DNA of 14,277 bases, taken from positions 1 to 14,277 of the forward strand of contig JAUPKV010000027.1 in the NCBI GenBank assembly GCA_030837265.1, read 5' to 3'. The translations under genes and the position numbers were made by a program. Positions 7,627 through 14,186 of the stretch are shown piece after piece; position 1 is the first letter of the stretch, and each line of letters opens with the position of its first letter. Source of the stretch: Methanobacteriota archaeon. Its GTDB lineage: Archaea; Halobacteriota; Methanosarcinia; Methanosarcinales; Methanosarcinaceae. The notes under the pieces are model-generated. The model ran no database searches. It was not told the DNA's origin and saw only the letters and a program-made list of their open reading frames with translations.

Positions 7627-10224
7627 TCAGCTCCTTCTTTTCCGAAGCAGTACGAATGCTGTAGCGAGTATTCCTAGAGTTGCTATCCCGCTGAAGAAGG
7701 GAGATTTTTTAGTAACAGTATAGGTTCTGCTCACGTTCCCTACTCCAACAGTATACGTTCCTGTCTGATTCTCCGAATGGGAGAATTCGACAACCGTGCT
7801 CTTTCCAGCATCCAGGTTCACGTTTTTGGAATCGACTGATTTATTATTAACCAGCAGTTCGACTTTTGATTCCACTGCAGAGTTCCCGTTATTTTTAGCA
7901 TCCACACTGATTTTGACTGCTTTTCCCGTCTCAACTGACGCAGGCGCTACAGTGATATTGGAAAATGTTAATGCTGCTTTCTCAGCAACTTCAATGGAGG
8001 TCTTTCCTTCCTCATAGCCTGCTTTTGTAGCGTTTATCATATAGGTTCCGGGTGCAGTTACCCAGTAGGATACGATACCGTTAGAATCTGTCTGTTGATC
8101 AATCTTCTTTCCTCCGAAAAAGACATCTGCTCCGGCAACAGACTTATTTTCCACGGAGTCTGCAACTTTTATCTTTATCTGGTCACCCTCTTTGACTTCC
8201 GTAGGAGATGCTGAAATCTGTAGTTTCAGGACACCCTGGCCTACAACATCCACGCTCTTGTTTCCGGAAACATAACCTGCTTTTGCAGCAGAAATTTTGA
8301 GGCTGCCCGCTTTATCCGGAGTATAATTGAGCTTGCCGTCGTCTCCGGTATATCCTATGCCCTTTCCGTCTAACAGGAGGTTTACCGCACTAACTGAAAC
8401 ATTCCTTGCTGTAACACGAATCTGTGTTGCTTTGCCAATTACAAGAGTATTGGGTATCTCAACTTCCAGCTGATCGCCTGCAGAGCTCTCATAATTGACA
8501 AAAGGATAGAAACGCAGGACCGAAGAATCGGCAACCTTGAAACTAACATTGCCCATCAGGTCGATAACGCTATCCTTTGTTAAGGAAATAGAGTCCTTGT
8601 TTTTCAGTGTAATTCCTGAGTCGGAAATCGAACTTATTTCCATTTTACCAAAAGAGTCTCCTCCGGAAAGCTTAAGGTAATTTGCCGATACCTGGAAAAT
8701 TCCCTGGACAAAGACTGCGTCCATCTCTGTGCCCCGGAAGATCTGGGCTAAATGGACTGCTATCAACGGAATACTATCCGTGCCTCCAAGTTTGGTTTTA
8801 TAAACATAGTCACTGTTTGAAGATATAAAACCGTCATCAATTACTTTCCCGTCCTTTTGAAGCTGTACATGGACAACATTCCCATTGGTGTTTACCTCTA
8901 CAACATTCAGAACATATCCTTCTTCAAGGAGCAGGGAAGAACCTGAGACTAGCGATTTTTTGTCATCTTCATCGATCAGTACCTTTGAGAGGATGTTGTT
9001 TGAAAGTACGCTTATACTATTTGAATTTTCGAATGTGTTTGCCGGATATCCTGCAAAATACTTCTCTGCCATAAAGCCCAGTACTCCATAGCTTCCCCAA
9101 CCGTCGTGGTTAAATTTCACAAGCGCGGGTTTTGTGGAATAAACAAGCATATCACTGTCAATATTCCTGCTGTTAAGCTTTTGAATGGCAAGGCTTTCGG
9201 TAGAAATGTTTTCATCAATGTTGTAGTAAAAACCTTCAAAGTTAAAAGGTGTCCAGACGGTTGTATTGAGTTTCTCATCATGGACAGTTCCCCTCAACTC
9301 GTATGTGCCTGGTTCCGACATATTTACTATAGGAGCAAAGCGGAGAGTATCGGCATCAGCTACGATGAAATTGAGTTTGCCCATTATGTTAACGGTACTT
9401 CCTTTGCTGAGAGAAATAGAATCCCCATTTTTCATTGCAATGCCGGAGTCGGAAATTGAACTTACTTCCATTTCTCCGAAATTCTCTCCATTGCTAACTT
9501 TGACATATTGGTCGGAGATCTGGAAAATTCCCTCGATAATTACTGCATCAGACTCTGTACCGTGGAAGATCTGAGAAATATGGGCCGCAACTATCGGAAC
9601 ATCCTCCGTACTCCCGAGATTCGTGCTGTAAACGTAGTCATTTTTCGAAGATATGAATCCGTCTTCCAGTACTTTTCCGTCCTTTTGTAGCTGTACATGG
9701 ACAACATCTCCGTTAACATTTACTTCTACAACATTCAGAGTATAACCTTCTTCCAGGACAAGAGACGAACCGGTGTACAGGGACTTTCTATCGTTGGTAT
9801 CAATCAATACTTTCGAGAGCTGCCCATCCGAGATCATGCTGATGTCTTTTTTTTCAAAGCTGGAATTTCCGGTGTATCCGGCAAAATAGCGCTCTGCCAT
9901 AAACCCAATGACATCATACGAACCCCAATCCTTATGTCCGAAATCCGTTTCAATAGCTTTGGTTTCATACAGCAGCTTGTTTGTGTCAATACTCCGGCTA
10001 CCGTTAGCAAGCTGGACTGTCAGGTTCTCGGAGCCTTCTCCCGTATTGAGATCATAATAGAAACCTGAGTAAGTCTGAGGAGTCCATGTGTATGTAAGGC
10101 TCTGACCTGATTTTGCATCCCATATGCGGTCGCCTGAATTTGAATCCAGGGCAGCACCTATTCCACACAGCAGCCCGAGTGCCAGAAATAAATAAAACAA
10201 ATTTGCATATCTTCTAATCCCCAA
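7627..10224 (-). CDS. S-layer-type surface protein with two DUF1608 domains and C-terminal anchor
   Basis: The start is TTG (10224-10222), fixed by an AGGAGG 6 nt upstream. A signal peptide follows (RRYANLFYLFLALGLLCG), with cleavage probably near residue 25. Two tandem S-layer family (DUF1608) domains cover about residues 30-312 and 313-585. They share GFMAE(R/K)YFAGY, LSKVLID, VVHVQLQKDGKV, DGFISS, SDAV/MDAV...GIFQ(I/V)S and SSISDSGI. Next come two Ig-like/carboxypeptidase-regulatory-type beta domains (about 590-660 and 661-750; each holds a KAGY motif) and a CARDB-like domain (about 755-835). The protein ends with a membrane helix and basic tail (FFSGIATLGILATAF, then LLRKRRS), like PGF-CTERM anchors but with PFF instead of PGF. 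Many NxS/T sequons suggest N-glycosylation. The beta-domain tail suggests a stalked paralogue rather than the main S-layer subunit. The 323-nt upstream region holds its promoter. Confidence 0.9.
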   Translation of the reverse strand: MGIRRYANLFYLFLALGLLCGIGAALDSNSGDRIWDAKSGQSLTYTWTPQTYSGFYYDLNTGEGSENLTVQLANGSRSIDTNKLLYETKAIETDFGHKDWGSYDVIGFMAERYFAGYTGNSSFEKKDISMISDGQLSKVLIDTNDRKSLYTGSSLVLEEGYTLNVVEVNVNGDVVHVQLQKDGKVLEDGFISSKNDYVYSTNLGSTEDVPIVAAHISQIFHGTESDAVIIEGIFQISDQYVKVSNGENFGEMEVSSISDSGIAMKNGDSISLSKGSTVNIMGKLNFIVADADTLRFAPIVNMSEPGTYELRGTVHDEKLNTTVWTPFNFEGFYYNIDENISTESLAIQKLNSRNIDSDMLVYSTKPALVKFNHDGWGSYGVLGFMAEKYFAGYPANTFENSNSISVLSNNILSKVLIDEDDKKSLVSGSSLLLEEGYVLNVVEVNTNGNVVHVQLQKDGKVIDDGFISSNSDYVYKTKLGGTDSIPLIAVHLAQIFRGTEMDAVFVQGIFQVSANYLKLSGGDSFGKMEISSISDSGITLKNKDSISLTKDSVIDLMGNVSFKVADSSVLRFYPFVNYESSAGDQLEVEIPNTLVIGKATQIRVTARNVSVSAVNLLLDGKGIGYTGDDGKLNYTPDKAGSLKISAAKAGYVSGNKSVDVVGQGVLKLQISASPTEVKEGDQIKIKVADSVENKSVAGADVFFGGKKIDQQTDSNGIVSYWVTAPGTYMINATKAGYEEGKTSIEVAEKAALTFSNITVAPASVETGKAVKISVDAKNNGNSAVESKVELLVNNKSVDSKNVNLDAGKSTVVEFSHSENQTGTYTVGVGNVSRTYTVTKKSPFFSGIATLGILATAFVLLRKRRS

Positions 10225-10230
10225 ATTGAA

Positions 10231-10236
10231 CCTCCT
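10231..10236 (-). promoter_or_regulatory. Ribosome-binding site that sets the TTG start of the S-layer-type gene
   Basis: AGGAGG on the minus strand lies 6 nt before TTG 10224-10222. No ATG or GTG lies at a suitable distance, and the TTG is followed at once by the signal peptide. This supports the non-ATG start. Confidence 0.8.
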
Positions 10237-10354
10237 GTTTAATTATTATAGAGCGGATTTAAAGCTCAGGGTCCAGATAAAACAAACCAGAATAAATTTC
10301 CTTATCTCTAAAGCATATCCTGAACTTTAATACGCCCGTTGAGTGCAAATATTT

Positions 10355-10390
10355 TTAATATCTTCACTATTTACATTTTATTAATATCTT
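10355..10390. repeat. Direct repeat AAGATATTAA, two copies 26 bp apart
   Basis: On the minus strand AAGATATTAA occurs at 10390-10381 and 10364-10355, upstream of the S-layer-type gene. The spacing is about 2.5 helical turns. It may be a pair of regulator sites or promoter elements; in AT-rich DNA chance is possible. Confidence 0.35.
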
Positions 10391-10512
10391 AAACATCAAT
10401 TAAAACCTTTTTGGGTTACTCTGTTATTCAAAAAGTAAATAAGTGTAAAAAATGAATCCGAAAAAAGAACGAAAAGGATAAAAGAGTGATTAACAGGGTT
10501 CGAATCTGTTTC

Positions 10513-10533
10513 CAAAGAATAGTAAATTCTTTG
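10513..10533 (-). terminator. Hairpin after the winged-helix regulator gene
   Basis: CAAAGAAT (10513-10520) and ATTCTTTG (10526-10533) form a perfect 8-bp stem with a 5-nt loop, 14 nt past the regulator stop. No T run follows on the minus strand, so it may stabilise an mRNA end rather than terminate. Confidence 0.35.
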
Positions 10534-10547
10534 AATTATACATAAAA

Positions 10548-10979
10548 CTACTCAGTATCATTAATATCTGGGATCTTCTTTAGAAGTTCTATGTTTTTGA
10601 GTGCTTGCCTGCTTTCAGCTAAGATATCCTCTTCAAGTTTACTGAAAATATGGTTTAATGGGGCTGTAAGCCTGTATATCTTTATTGGTCTGCCCTTTCC
10701 CTTTGATTTTTTTTCTTCCCTATATTCAATCCAGTTATTTTTCTGGAGATAGCGCATTGCGAGACTGACCTCAGGTTGTCTCAGGCCAGACATTATTTCA
10801 ATGTGTTGCGAAGAAATTTCCCTTCCTTTTGCGAGACAAACAAGGGTAAGGGCAATAGGTCGGTTGAGGTTTATTTTTCTAAACAGCTCTATCATTTCAT
10901 ATTCGTATGAGTCCATAACAAATGGGGGTCCAACAGTTATAGCAATAATATTTGCAGTTGCATTACTCTCATCTATCAT
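10548..10979 (-). CDS. Winged-helix transcriptional regulator
   Basis: The 143-residue protein has a DNA-binding winged helix at about 41-104: PIALTLVCLAKGREISSQHI, then a recognition helix in LRQPEVSLAMRYLQKNNW (66-83) and a basic wing EEKKSKGKGRPIKIYRL (88-104). A helical C-terminus (about 108-136) probably dimerises. It resembles small archaeal MarR/ArsR/TrmB-like regulators; the exact family is not certain. ATG 10979 has GGATGATC 2 nt upstream. A TATA-like box about 32-40 nt upstream supports this start over Met22 (MDSYEYEM). It stands divergent to the Ntn hydrolase gene and upstream of the S-layer-type gene; either could be its target, but nothing in the sequence proves it. Confidence 0.85.
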   Translation of the reverse strand: MIDESNATANIIAITVGPPFVMDSYEYEMIELFRKINLNRPIALTLVCLAKGREISSQHIEIMSGLRQPEVSLAMRYLQKNNWIEYREEKKSKGKGRPIKIYRLTAPLNHIFSKLEEDILAESRQALKNIELLKKIPDINDTE

Positions 10980-11010
10980 TTGATCATCCGAAGAAGAATT
11001 AGGCTGAATA

Positions 11011-11018
11011 ATATAAAT
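11011..11018 (-). promoter_or_regulatory. TATA-like box for the winged-helix regulator
   Basis: On the minus strand the box reads ATTTATAT inside AATATTTATATTATT. It lies 32 nt or more before ATG 10979, predicting a short leader of about 10 nt. Confidence 0.45.
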
Positions 11019-11051
11019 ATTTGTTTATTTTTTATTTTTAATATTTCTAAG

Positions 11052-11062
11052 TTATATTTATA
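11052..11062 (+). promoter_or_regulatory. TATA-like box for the Ntn hydrolase gene
   Basis: TTATATTTATA lies just before an in-frame GTG (11063). A transcript starting about 25 nt downstream would begin after that GTG, so the GTG is unlikely to be used. This supports the start at 11153 and a leader of about 70 nt. Confidence 0.45.
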
Positions 11063-11152
11063 GTGTCTGATAAAATAGCCTTTATTCCCATAAATTTTCT
11101 TTCGGTTTACATGTATAATAAATTATTTATGTTTTACAGTTCAGTCCTTTTT

Positions 11153-11977
11153 ATGACAATCGCAATCTGTATAAAAGTAAATGACGGGATAGTTTTAGCA
11201 ACTGATAGCGCTTCCACGCTGAGTAGTAAGAACGGTGTTATAAAAGTTTATGAAAACGCTGACAAGCTAGCCAATTTATATAAAGGCCTTCCCGTGGGAA
11301 TAATTACCTGGGGAGCAGGAAGTATTGGAAGTGCTTCAACTGCAACTTTAATTAAAGATTTCAGAAAAAGGGTCATGGGATTAATTGAAGATCAGGATAA
11401 ATGGTCGATTAATAAAACTGAATATAGTATTCAAGAAATTGCTACCAAATTTAAAGAATTTATTTTCGATGACATTTATATGAAATATTATTCAGAGCAG
11501 CAAGATTTTGTTCAGGGTTTTCTTATTGCGGGTTATTCGGCAAATTCCGATATGGCTGAAGCATGGAAAATTCAGATTGTGAAGGATAATTGTTTTGGTC
11601 CCGAACCAGTGATGGATAACGAGAAATGTGGGATAAATTGGTTCGGGAAAACAGAAGCTGTTGTTCGTCTTGTATTCGGCATTGATCCAATGCTTGAATC
11701 AGTTTTGAGAAAGAACGAAATTCGAGAGGAAAAGATACACAGAATCATTAAAAGTGTTACGAATTCGTGGTCAACAGATTTAATATCTGATCCGATGCCT
11801 ATTCTGGATGCAGTAGATTTAGGAAAGTTTCTGGTCGAACTTACTAAAGGTTATTTTAGATTCAAACCCGGAGCTGCAATCGTAGGCGGGCCGACAGAAA
11901 TTGCAGCTATAACGAAACACGAGGGGTTCAAATGGATAACCAGGAAACTTTATTATGATAGAGAACTTAATCTATAA
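11153..11977 (+). CDS. Proteasome-superfamily Ntn hydrolase (stand-alone, Met-Thr start)
   Basis: From Met 11153 the protein reads MTIAICIKVNDGIVLATDSA. It aligns with the start of proteasome beta and Anbu-like subunits: nucleophile Thr directly after Met, D17 in LATDS (counting that Thr as 1) and, with a 4-residue insertion, K37 in NADKLANL at the place of catalytic K33. GIITWGAGSIGS follows as the next core strand. Removal of the initiator Met would expose the Thr nucleophile, as in Anbu. The C-terminal half (about 100-274) is unlike standard beta subunits and includes FVQGFLIAGYS and AAIVGGPTEIAAITK. The frame extends upstream to a GTG at 11063 (30 more codons, hydrophobic), but that overlaps the promoter; a propeptide cannot be excluded. 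No ribosome-binding site is visible. The substrate is unknown. A small ORF follows 35 nt downstream. Confidence 0.75.
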   Translation: MTIAICIKVNDGIVLATDSASTLSSKNGVIKVYENADKLANLYKGLPVGIITWGAGSIGSASTATLIKDFRKRVMGLIEDQDKWSINKTEYSIQEIATKFKEFIFDDIYMKYYSEQQDFVQGFLIAGYSANSDMAEAWKIQIVKDNCFGPEPVMDNEKCGINWFGKTEAVVRLVFGIDPMLESVLRKNEIREEKIHRIIKSVTNSWSTDLISDPMPILDAVDLGKFLVELTKGYFRFKPGAAIVGGPTEIAAITKHEGFKWITRKLYYDRELNL

Positions 11978-12012
11978 GGAATTATTATTTCATCCAAAGT
12001 GGAGGAGAAAGT

Positions 12013-12171
12013 ATGGGCTCTAAAATGATAAATGTGCCAGCGTCAGCTTCTGGCATCGAAAACAAAAAAATAGACACTAACTTTGAATATAAATATCAAT
12101 CAATAAATATTCACAACTTTGAAATTGAGCTGAAAAATAACATGGCCAGAATACGGAAATCAAAAAAATGA
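12013..12171 (+). CDS. Small unknown protein, 52 residues
   Basis: ATG 12013 is preceded by GGAGG (12001-12005) at 7 nt, the best ribosome-binding site on this strand of the window. The frame runs 52 codons to TGA 12169-12171. The protein begins MGSKMINVPASASGIENKK, has a polar middle (FEYKYQSINIHNFEIELKNN) and ends basic (MARIRKSKK). There is no signal peptide or membrane helix, and I recognise no family. It starts 35 nt after the Ntn hydrolase and is probably co-transcribed with it, so it may be a partner, inhibitor or substrate; this is inference from position only. Confidence 0.6.
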   Translation: MGSKMINVPASASGIENKKIDTNFEYKYQSINIHNFEIELKNNMARIRKSKK

Positions 12172-12213
12172 TTCATCTTTCATTTTATGTTTTAAAACAG
12201 ATAGAGTGTTTTC

Positions 12214-12711
12214 ATGGTTAAACGACAAGTAGAAAGCGTAATTATCGAAATTCCGAAAGGAAGTCGGAACAAGTATGAGTACGATAAAGAAAAGAAAGTA
12301 ATCAAATTTGACAGAATGCTTTTTTCTTCAATGGTGTACCCTTGTGAATATGGTTTTTTTCCTAATAGTTTAGCACTTGACGGTGATCCCCTGGATGCCC
12401 TTGTACTAACCTGGGAACCTACATTTCCGGGATGTGTTATGGATGTATATCCTGTCGCATTGTTTGACATGGCAGATGATAAAGGAAGAGATCAAAAGAT
12501 TCTCTGTGTTCCAAAGAGTGACCCTTTATGGAATTACATAAAAACTATTGAACAGGTTCCTCCTCATTTATTGAAAGAAATCACTCATTTCTTTGAAACA
12601 TATAAAAATTTGGAGGGTAAAAACGTGATGGTTTTTGGTTGGAAAGGGCTTGAACCAGCTATTTATATACTCGAGGAAGCTAAATCTCGATATGCTGAAA
12701 TAGATAAATGA
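12214..12711 (+). CDS. ppa: Inorganic pyrophosphatase, family I (soluble)
   Basis: This enzyme hydrolyses pyrophosphate to two phosphates in the cytoplasm and pulls biosynthetic reactions forward. All family I active-site residues of the E. coli enzyme have counterparts: E12 and K20 in IIEIPKGSRNKYE, R34, Y46 in YPCEYGF, the metal-binding D56, D58 and D61 in DGDPLDAL, and D88, D93 and K95 in MADDKGRDQK. HFFETYKNLEGK near residue 125 gives the conserved C-terminal Tyr-Lys. Length (165) is normal. No strong ribosome-binding site is visible before ATG 12214. The gene lies 42 nt after the small ORF and may share its transcript. A hairpin with a T run overlaps its stop. Confidence 0.95.
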   Translation: MVKRQVESVIIEIPKGSRNKYEYDKEKKVIKFDRMLFSSMVYPCEYGFFPNSLALDGDPLDALVLTWEPTFPGCVMDVYPVALFDMADDKGRDQKILCVPKSDPLWNYIKTIEQVPPHLLKEITHFFETYKNLEGKNVMVFGWKGLEPAIYILEEAKSRYAEIDK

Positions 12712-12735
12712 TAATCATTAATATTGTCATTTTTT
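12707..12735 (+). terminator. Hairpin/oligo-T terminator after the pyrophosphatase gene
   Basis: AATGATAAT (12707-12715) pairs with ATTGTCATT (12723-12731) as a 9-bp stem with one G-U pair and a 7-nt loop. Further T residues (12732-12735) follow directly. The stop codon TGA (12709-12711) is inside the stem. Confidence 0.55.
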
Positions 12736-12736
12736 C

Positions 12737-12894
12737 CTAAAAGTGGATTTTATTTTTTATAAATTTTAGATTAAAAAAGATTATAACTACGCTACCGTTA
12801 TATCCATCTGCAGTGACCGACACAGTGTATGTTCCATGAGCTATTTTATAGGAAAAGAAAATCCCGTATTACTGGTAGTTAAAAGAATATTAAT
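12737..12894 (-). pseudogene. Frameshifted scrap of a surface-protein beta domain
   Basis: On the minus strand one frame gives INILLTTSNTGFSFPIK before a TAG (12843-12841). The next frame, overlapping at 12844, continues IAHGTYTVSVTADGYNGSVV and ends at TAG 12739-12737. Joined, these match the carboxypeptidase-regulatory/PEGA-like beta domains (Thr-rich strand, NTGF, GTYTV, A-GY) found in archaeal surface proteins. A related unit, APGTYMINATKAGY, is in the S-layer-type protein at 7627-10224. No start codon or remaining gene is present, so this is a relic. Confidence 0.55.
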
Positions 12895-12985
12895 TAATTA
12901 AAAGAATGAATGGAATAATTTTTGGAAAAACATACATTTACACATGAAATGTCGCATTATTTAAAATTGTGACTATATCTCATTA

Positions 12986-13160
12986 AAAGAAAAGTACCCT
13001 GCTCTTTTTGAAAAACCAAAGCTATAGGTTCTCAAGGATCAGCTCTTCATGACTTCGGTTTCATGTATGATGAAGTGAGCATCAAACCCATCCATAATGT
13101 TACATGCTACAGATGCAGACTTTGATCAATCAAAAGGCAATTGAAGCACCAGGAGCAAAA
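12986..13160 (+). pseudogene. Probable transposase scrap (IS66-like zinc-finger region)
   Basis: Pieces in shifting frames read KEKYPALFEKPK, then IGSQGSALHDFGFMYDEVSI and KPIHNVTCYRCRL, then, past a TGA, SIKRQ. The order 'G-Q-G-S/T-L ... I ... V ... C-x-x-C ... KRQ' recalls the N-terminal zinc-binding region of IS66-type transposases. It has lost residues (one of the CxxC-type pairs and the GH of GQPGH) and is not open. The assignment is tentative. The remaining DNA of 12895-12985 and 13161-13185 shows nothing I can name. Confidence 0.3.
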
Positions 13161-13185
13161 AAGCCTTTTTGGAAGTTATGGTGAA

Positions 13186-13710
13186 TTATGTTTTGGGAAA
13201 TACACGTAATAAAAGATTTAGCGAAGCTCGGATCATTTCGTTATCTACATTTAAATGTTTAAATTTGTACTCATCTATGGCTTTTCCAATTGATAGAGCG
13301 AGCTTTTCTGTATCACCGGCAGGTTTTTGTTTACTCCTGAATTGCCTTATGTAAGTTATTGCTTCATCAGTACTAAGTTTATTTTGACATATTACCCTAG
13401 CAACACCTTTTATCATTTCCTCATCCTCTAGTCTTCCTAATTCAAGAAGAATAGTACTCTTATAACATACAATTTCAAGATTATTCACAGCTATGATGAA
13501 ATTAAACTCTCCATCAACCGAATGATTACCGTTTTCATCTGCTAACGCTCCCTGCGCCACAGCCGTATAATAAGTATTAATCTTCCAACTCTCACTTTTT
13601 TCATCTTTCGATAATCCCGCATTTAGCATCCACTCATCGAAATTTTCACCGTTGTCAAGTATTTTTTTAGGTCTTCCTTTTTTTCTCTTATTTTCGGTAA
13701 AGTTTTCCAT
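13186..13710 (-). CDS. Unknown 174-residue protein with AT-hook-like N-terminus
   Basis: I do not recognise the family. The frame is intact for 174 codons with ordinary protein composition. Residues 8-16 (KRKKGRPKK) contain the GRP core of an AT-hook, suggesting minor-groove DNA contact. The rest is predicted mainly helical: EWMLNAGLSKDE, a stretch with EFNFIIAVNNLEIVCYK, and a charged C-terminus (DEEMIKGVARVICQNKL, then AITYIRQFRSKQK). There is no membrane segment. ATG 13710 has no ribosome-binding site. AT-rich TATA-like DNA (TATAATCTATA) lies directly upstream, so the mRNA may be nearly leaderless. It sits among relics and a MITE-like repeat and is divergent from the interrupted ORF at 13771, so it is probably accessory. 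Confidence 0.6.
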   Translation of the reverse strand: MENFTENKRKKGRPKKILDNGENFDEWMLNAGLSKDEKSESWKINTYYTAVAQGALADENGNHSVDGEFNFIIAVNNLEIVCYKSTILLELGRLEDEEMIKGVARVICQNKLSTDEAITYIRQFRSKQKPAGDTEKLALSIGKAIDEYKFKHLNVDNEMIRASLNLLLRVFPKT

Positions 13711-13770
13711 AATAGAAATATAGATTATAGATACAAAAACGTAATCAAGAATCAGAGAGCAGTAAAAGAA

Positions 13771-14004
13771 ATGGAAGAACTGAAAACAAAAGCAATAAGT
13801 AAAAAGTTACTACTCGAAGCAGATAAATTTAGTCAAGTAATAGCAATAATCAACAAACTAATAACTGACACAAATGTCCAATTAGAACAACTAACAATCA
13901 AGATAATAAAAGCAAAAGAATAAACTGCAAACGAGGAAGCCTTAAACTTAAATAATGAACATTCTGAAATCGTCACAGAAATAAGTAAAATAAGAAGCAA
14001 ATAA
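13771..14004 (+). pseudogene. Small coiled-coil-like ORF interrupted by an in-frame TAA
   Basis: ATG 13771 opens 50 codons (MEELKTKAISKKLLLEADKF, later KLITDTNVQLEQLTIKIIK) that end at TAA 13921-13923. The same frame then stays open for 26 more codons (TANEEALNLNNEHSEIVTEI and onward) to TAA 14002-14004. Charged and hydrophobic residues alternate across both parts as in one coiled coil, so the ochre codon probably truncates an older 77-residue protein. It is TAA, not TAG, so pyrrolysine decoding does not apply. Alternatively the 50-residue form is the real product. The upstream AGAGAG is a weak ribosome-binding site. No family recognised. Confidence 0.4.
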
Positions 14005-14074
14005 TTTCAAAAAGAAATGTGAGTTTTTTTAATTTTTCTGGTTAATTTCCAGTCAAATACCCCACCAGCTTGCA

Positions 14075-14186
14075 GGCTGTCCGACAATTACTACCAGTTT
14101 TAATTGAATTCCTTCGTTTTCGATTTAAAGGCTTTGTATACCTTTTTTTTAACGTTTTTTACATAAAATTGAATTGTCGGACAACC
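14075..14186. mobile_element. MITE-like element, 112 bp with 15-bp inverted ends
   Basis: The left end GGCTGTCCGACAATT (14075-14089) and the reverse complement of the right end (14172-14186), GGTTGTCCGACAATT, match at 14 of 15 positions; the inner 12 are perfect. The AT-rich interior of about 82 bp has no coding capacity. CTTGCAG occurs on both sides (14069-14075 and 14189-14195), slightly offset from the ends, so it is not a clean target duplication. This looks like a non-autonomous insertion-sequence derivative. Downstream, 14187-14277 holds a short GC-rich patch (GCAGCCGGGTGCGCCAGCGC) and then AT-rich DNA with no gene seen. Confidence 0.5.

Larger units (their letters stand above)
10225..10547 (-). 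other. Intergenic leader/promoter region of the S-layer-type gene
   Basis: No gene is seen in these 323 nt. Both neighbours are on the minus strand, so the region should hold the end of the regulator transcript and the promoter and 5' leader of the surface protein. It contains an AAGATATTAA direct repeat, a hairpin after the regulator and the AGGAGG site next to the TTG start. No single TATA box stands out among several AT-rich candidates. Confidence 0.5.

Noticed and set aside
7796..10068. Several plus-strand open frames of 60-123 codons
   Set aside because: All are antisense shadows of the S-layer-type gene and lack ribosome-binding sites.
10493..10512. tRNA-like T-arm sequence (GGGTTCGAATC) between the S-layer and regulator genes
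   Set aside because: The T-stem does not pair correctly with a 7-nt loop, and no D-arm, anticodon arm or acceptor stem lies upstream.
12192..12470. 92-codon minus-strand open frame
   Set aside because: It lies antisense to the well-conserved pyrophosphatase gene, and its translation has no recognisable features.
13921..13923. Stop-codon readthrough as pyrrolysine in the small coiled-coil ORF
   Set aside because: Pyrrolysine uses UAG; this codon is TAA, so a nonsense mutation or true stop is more likely.
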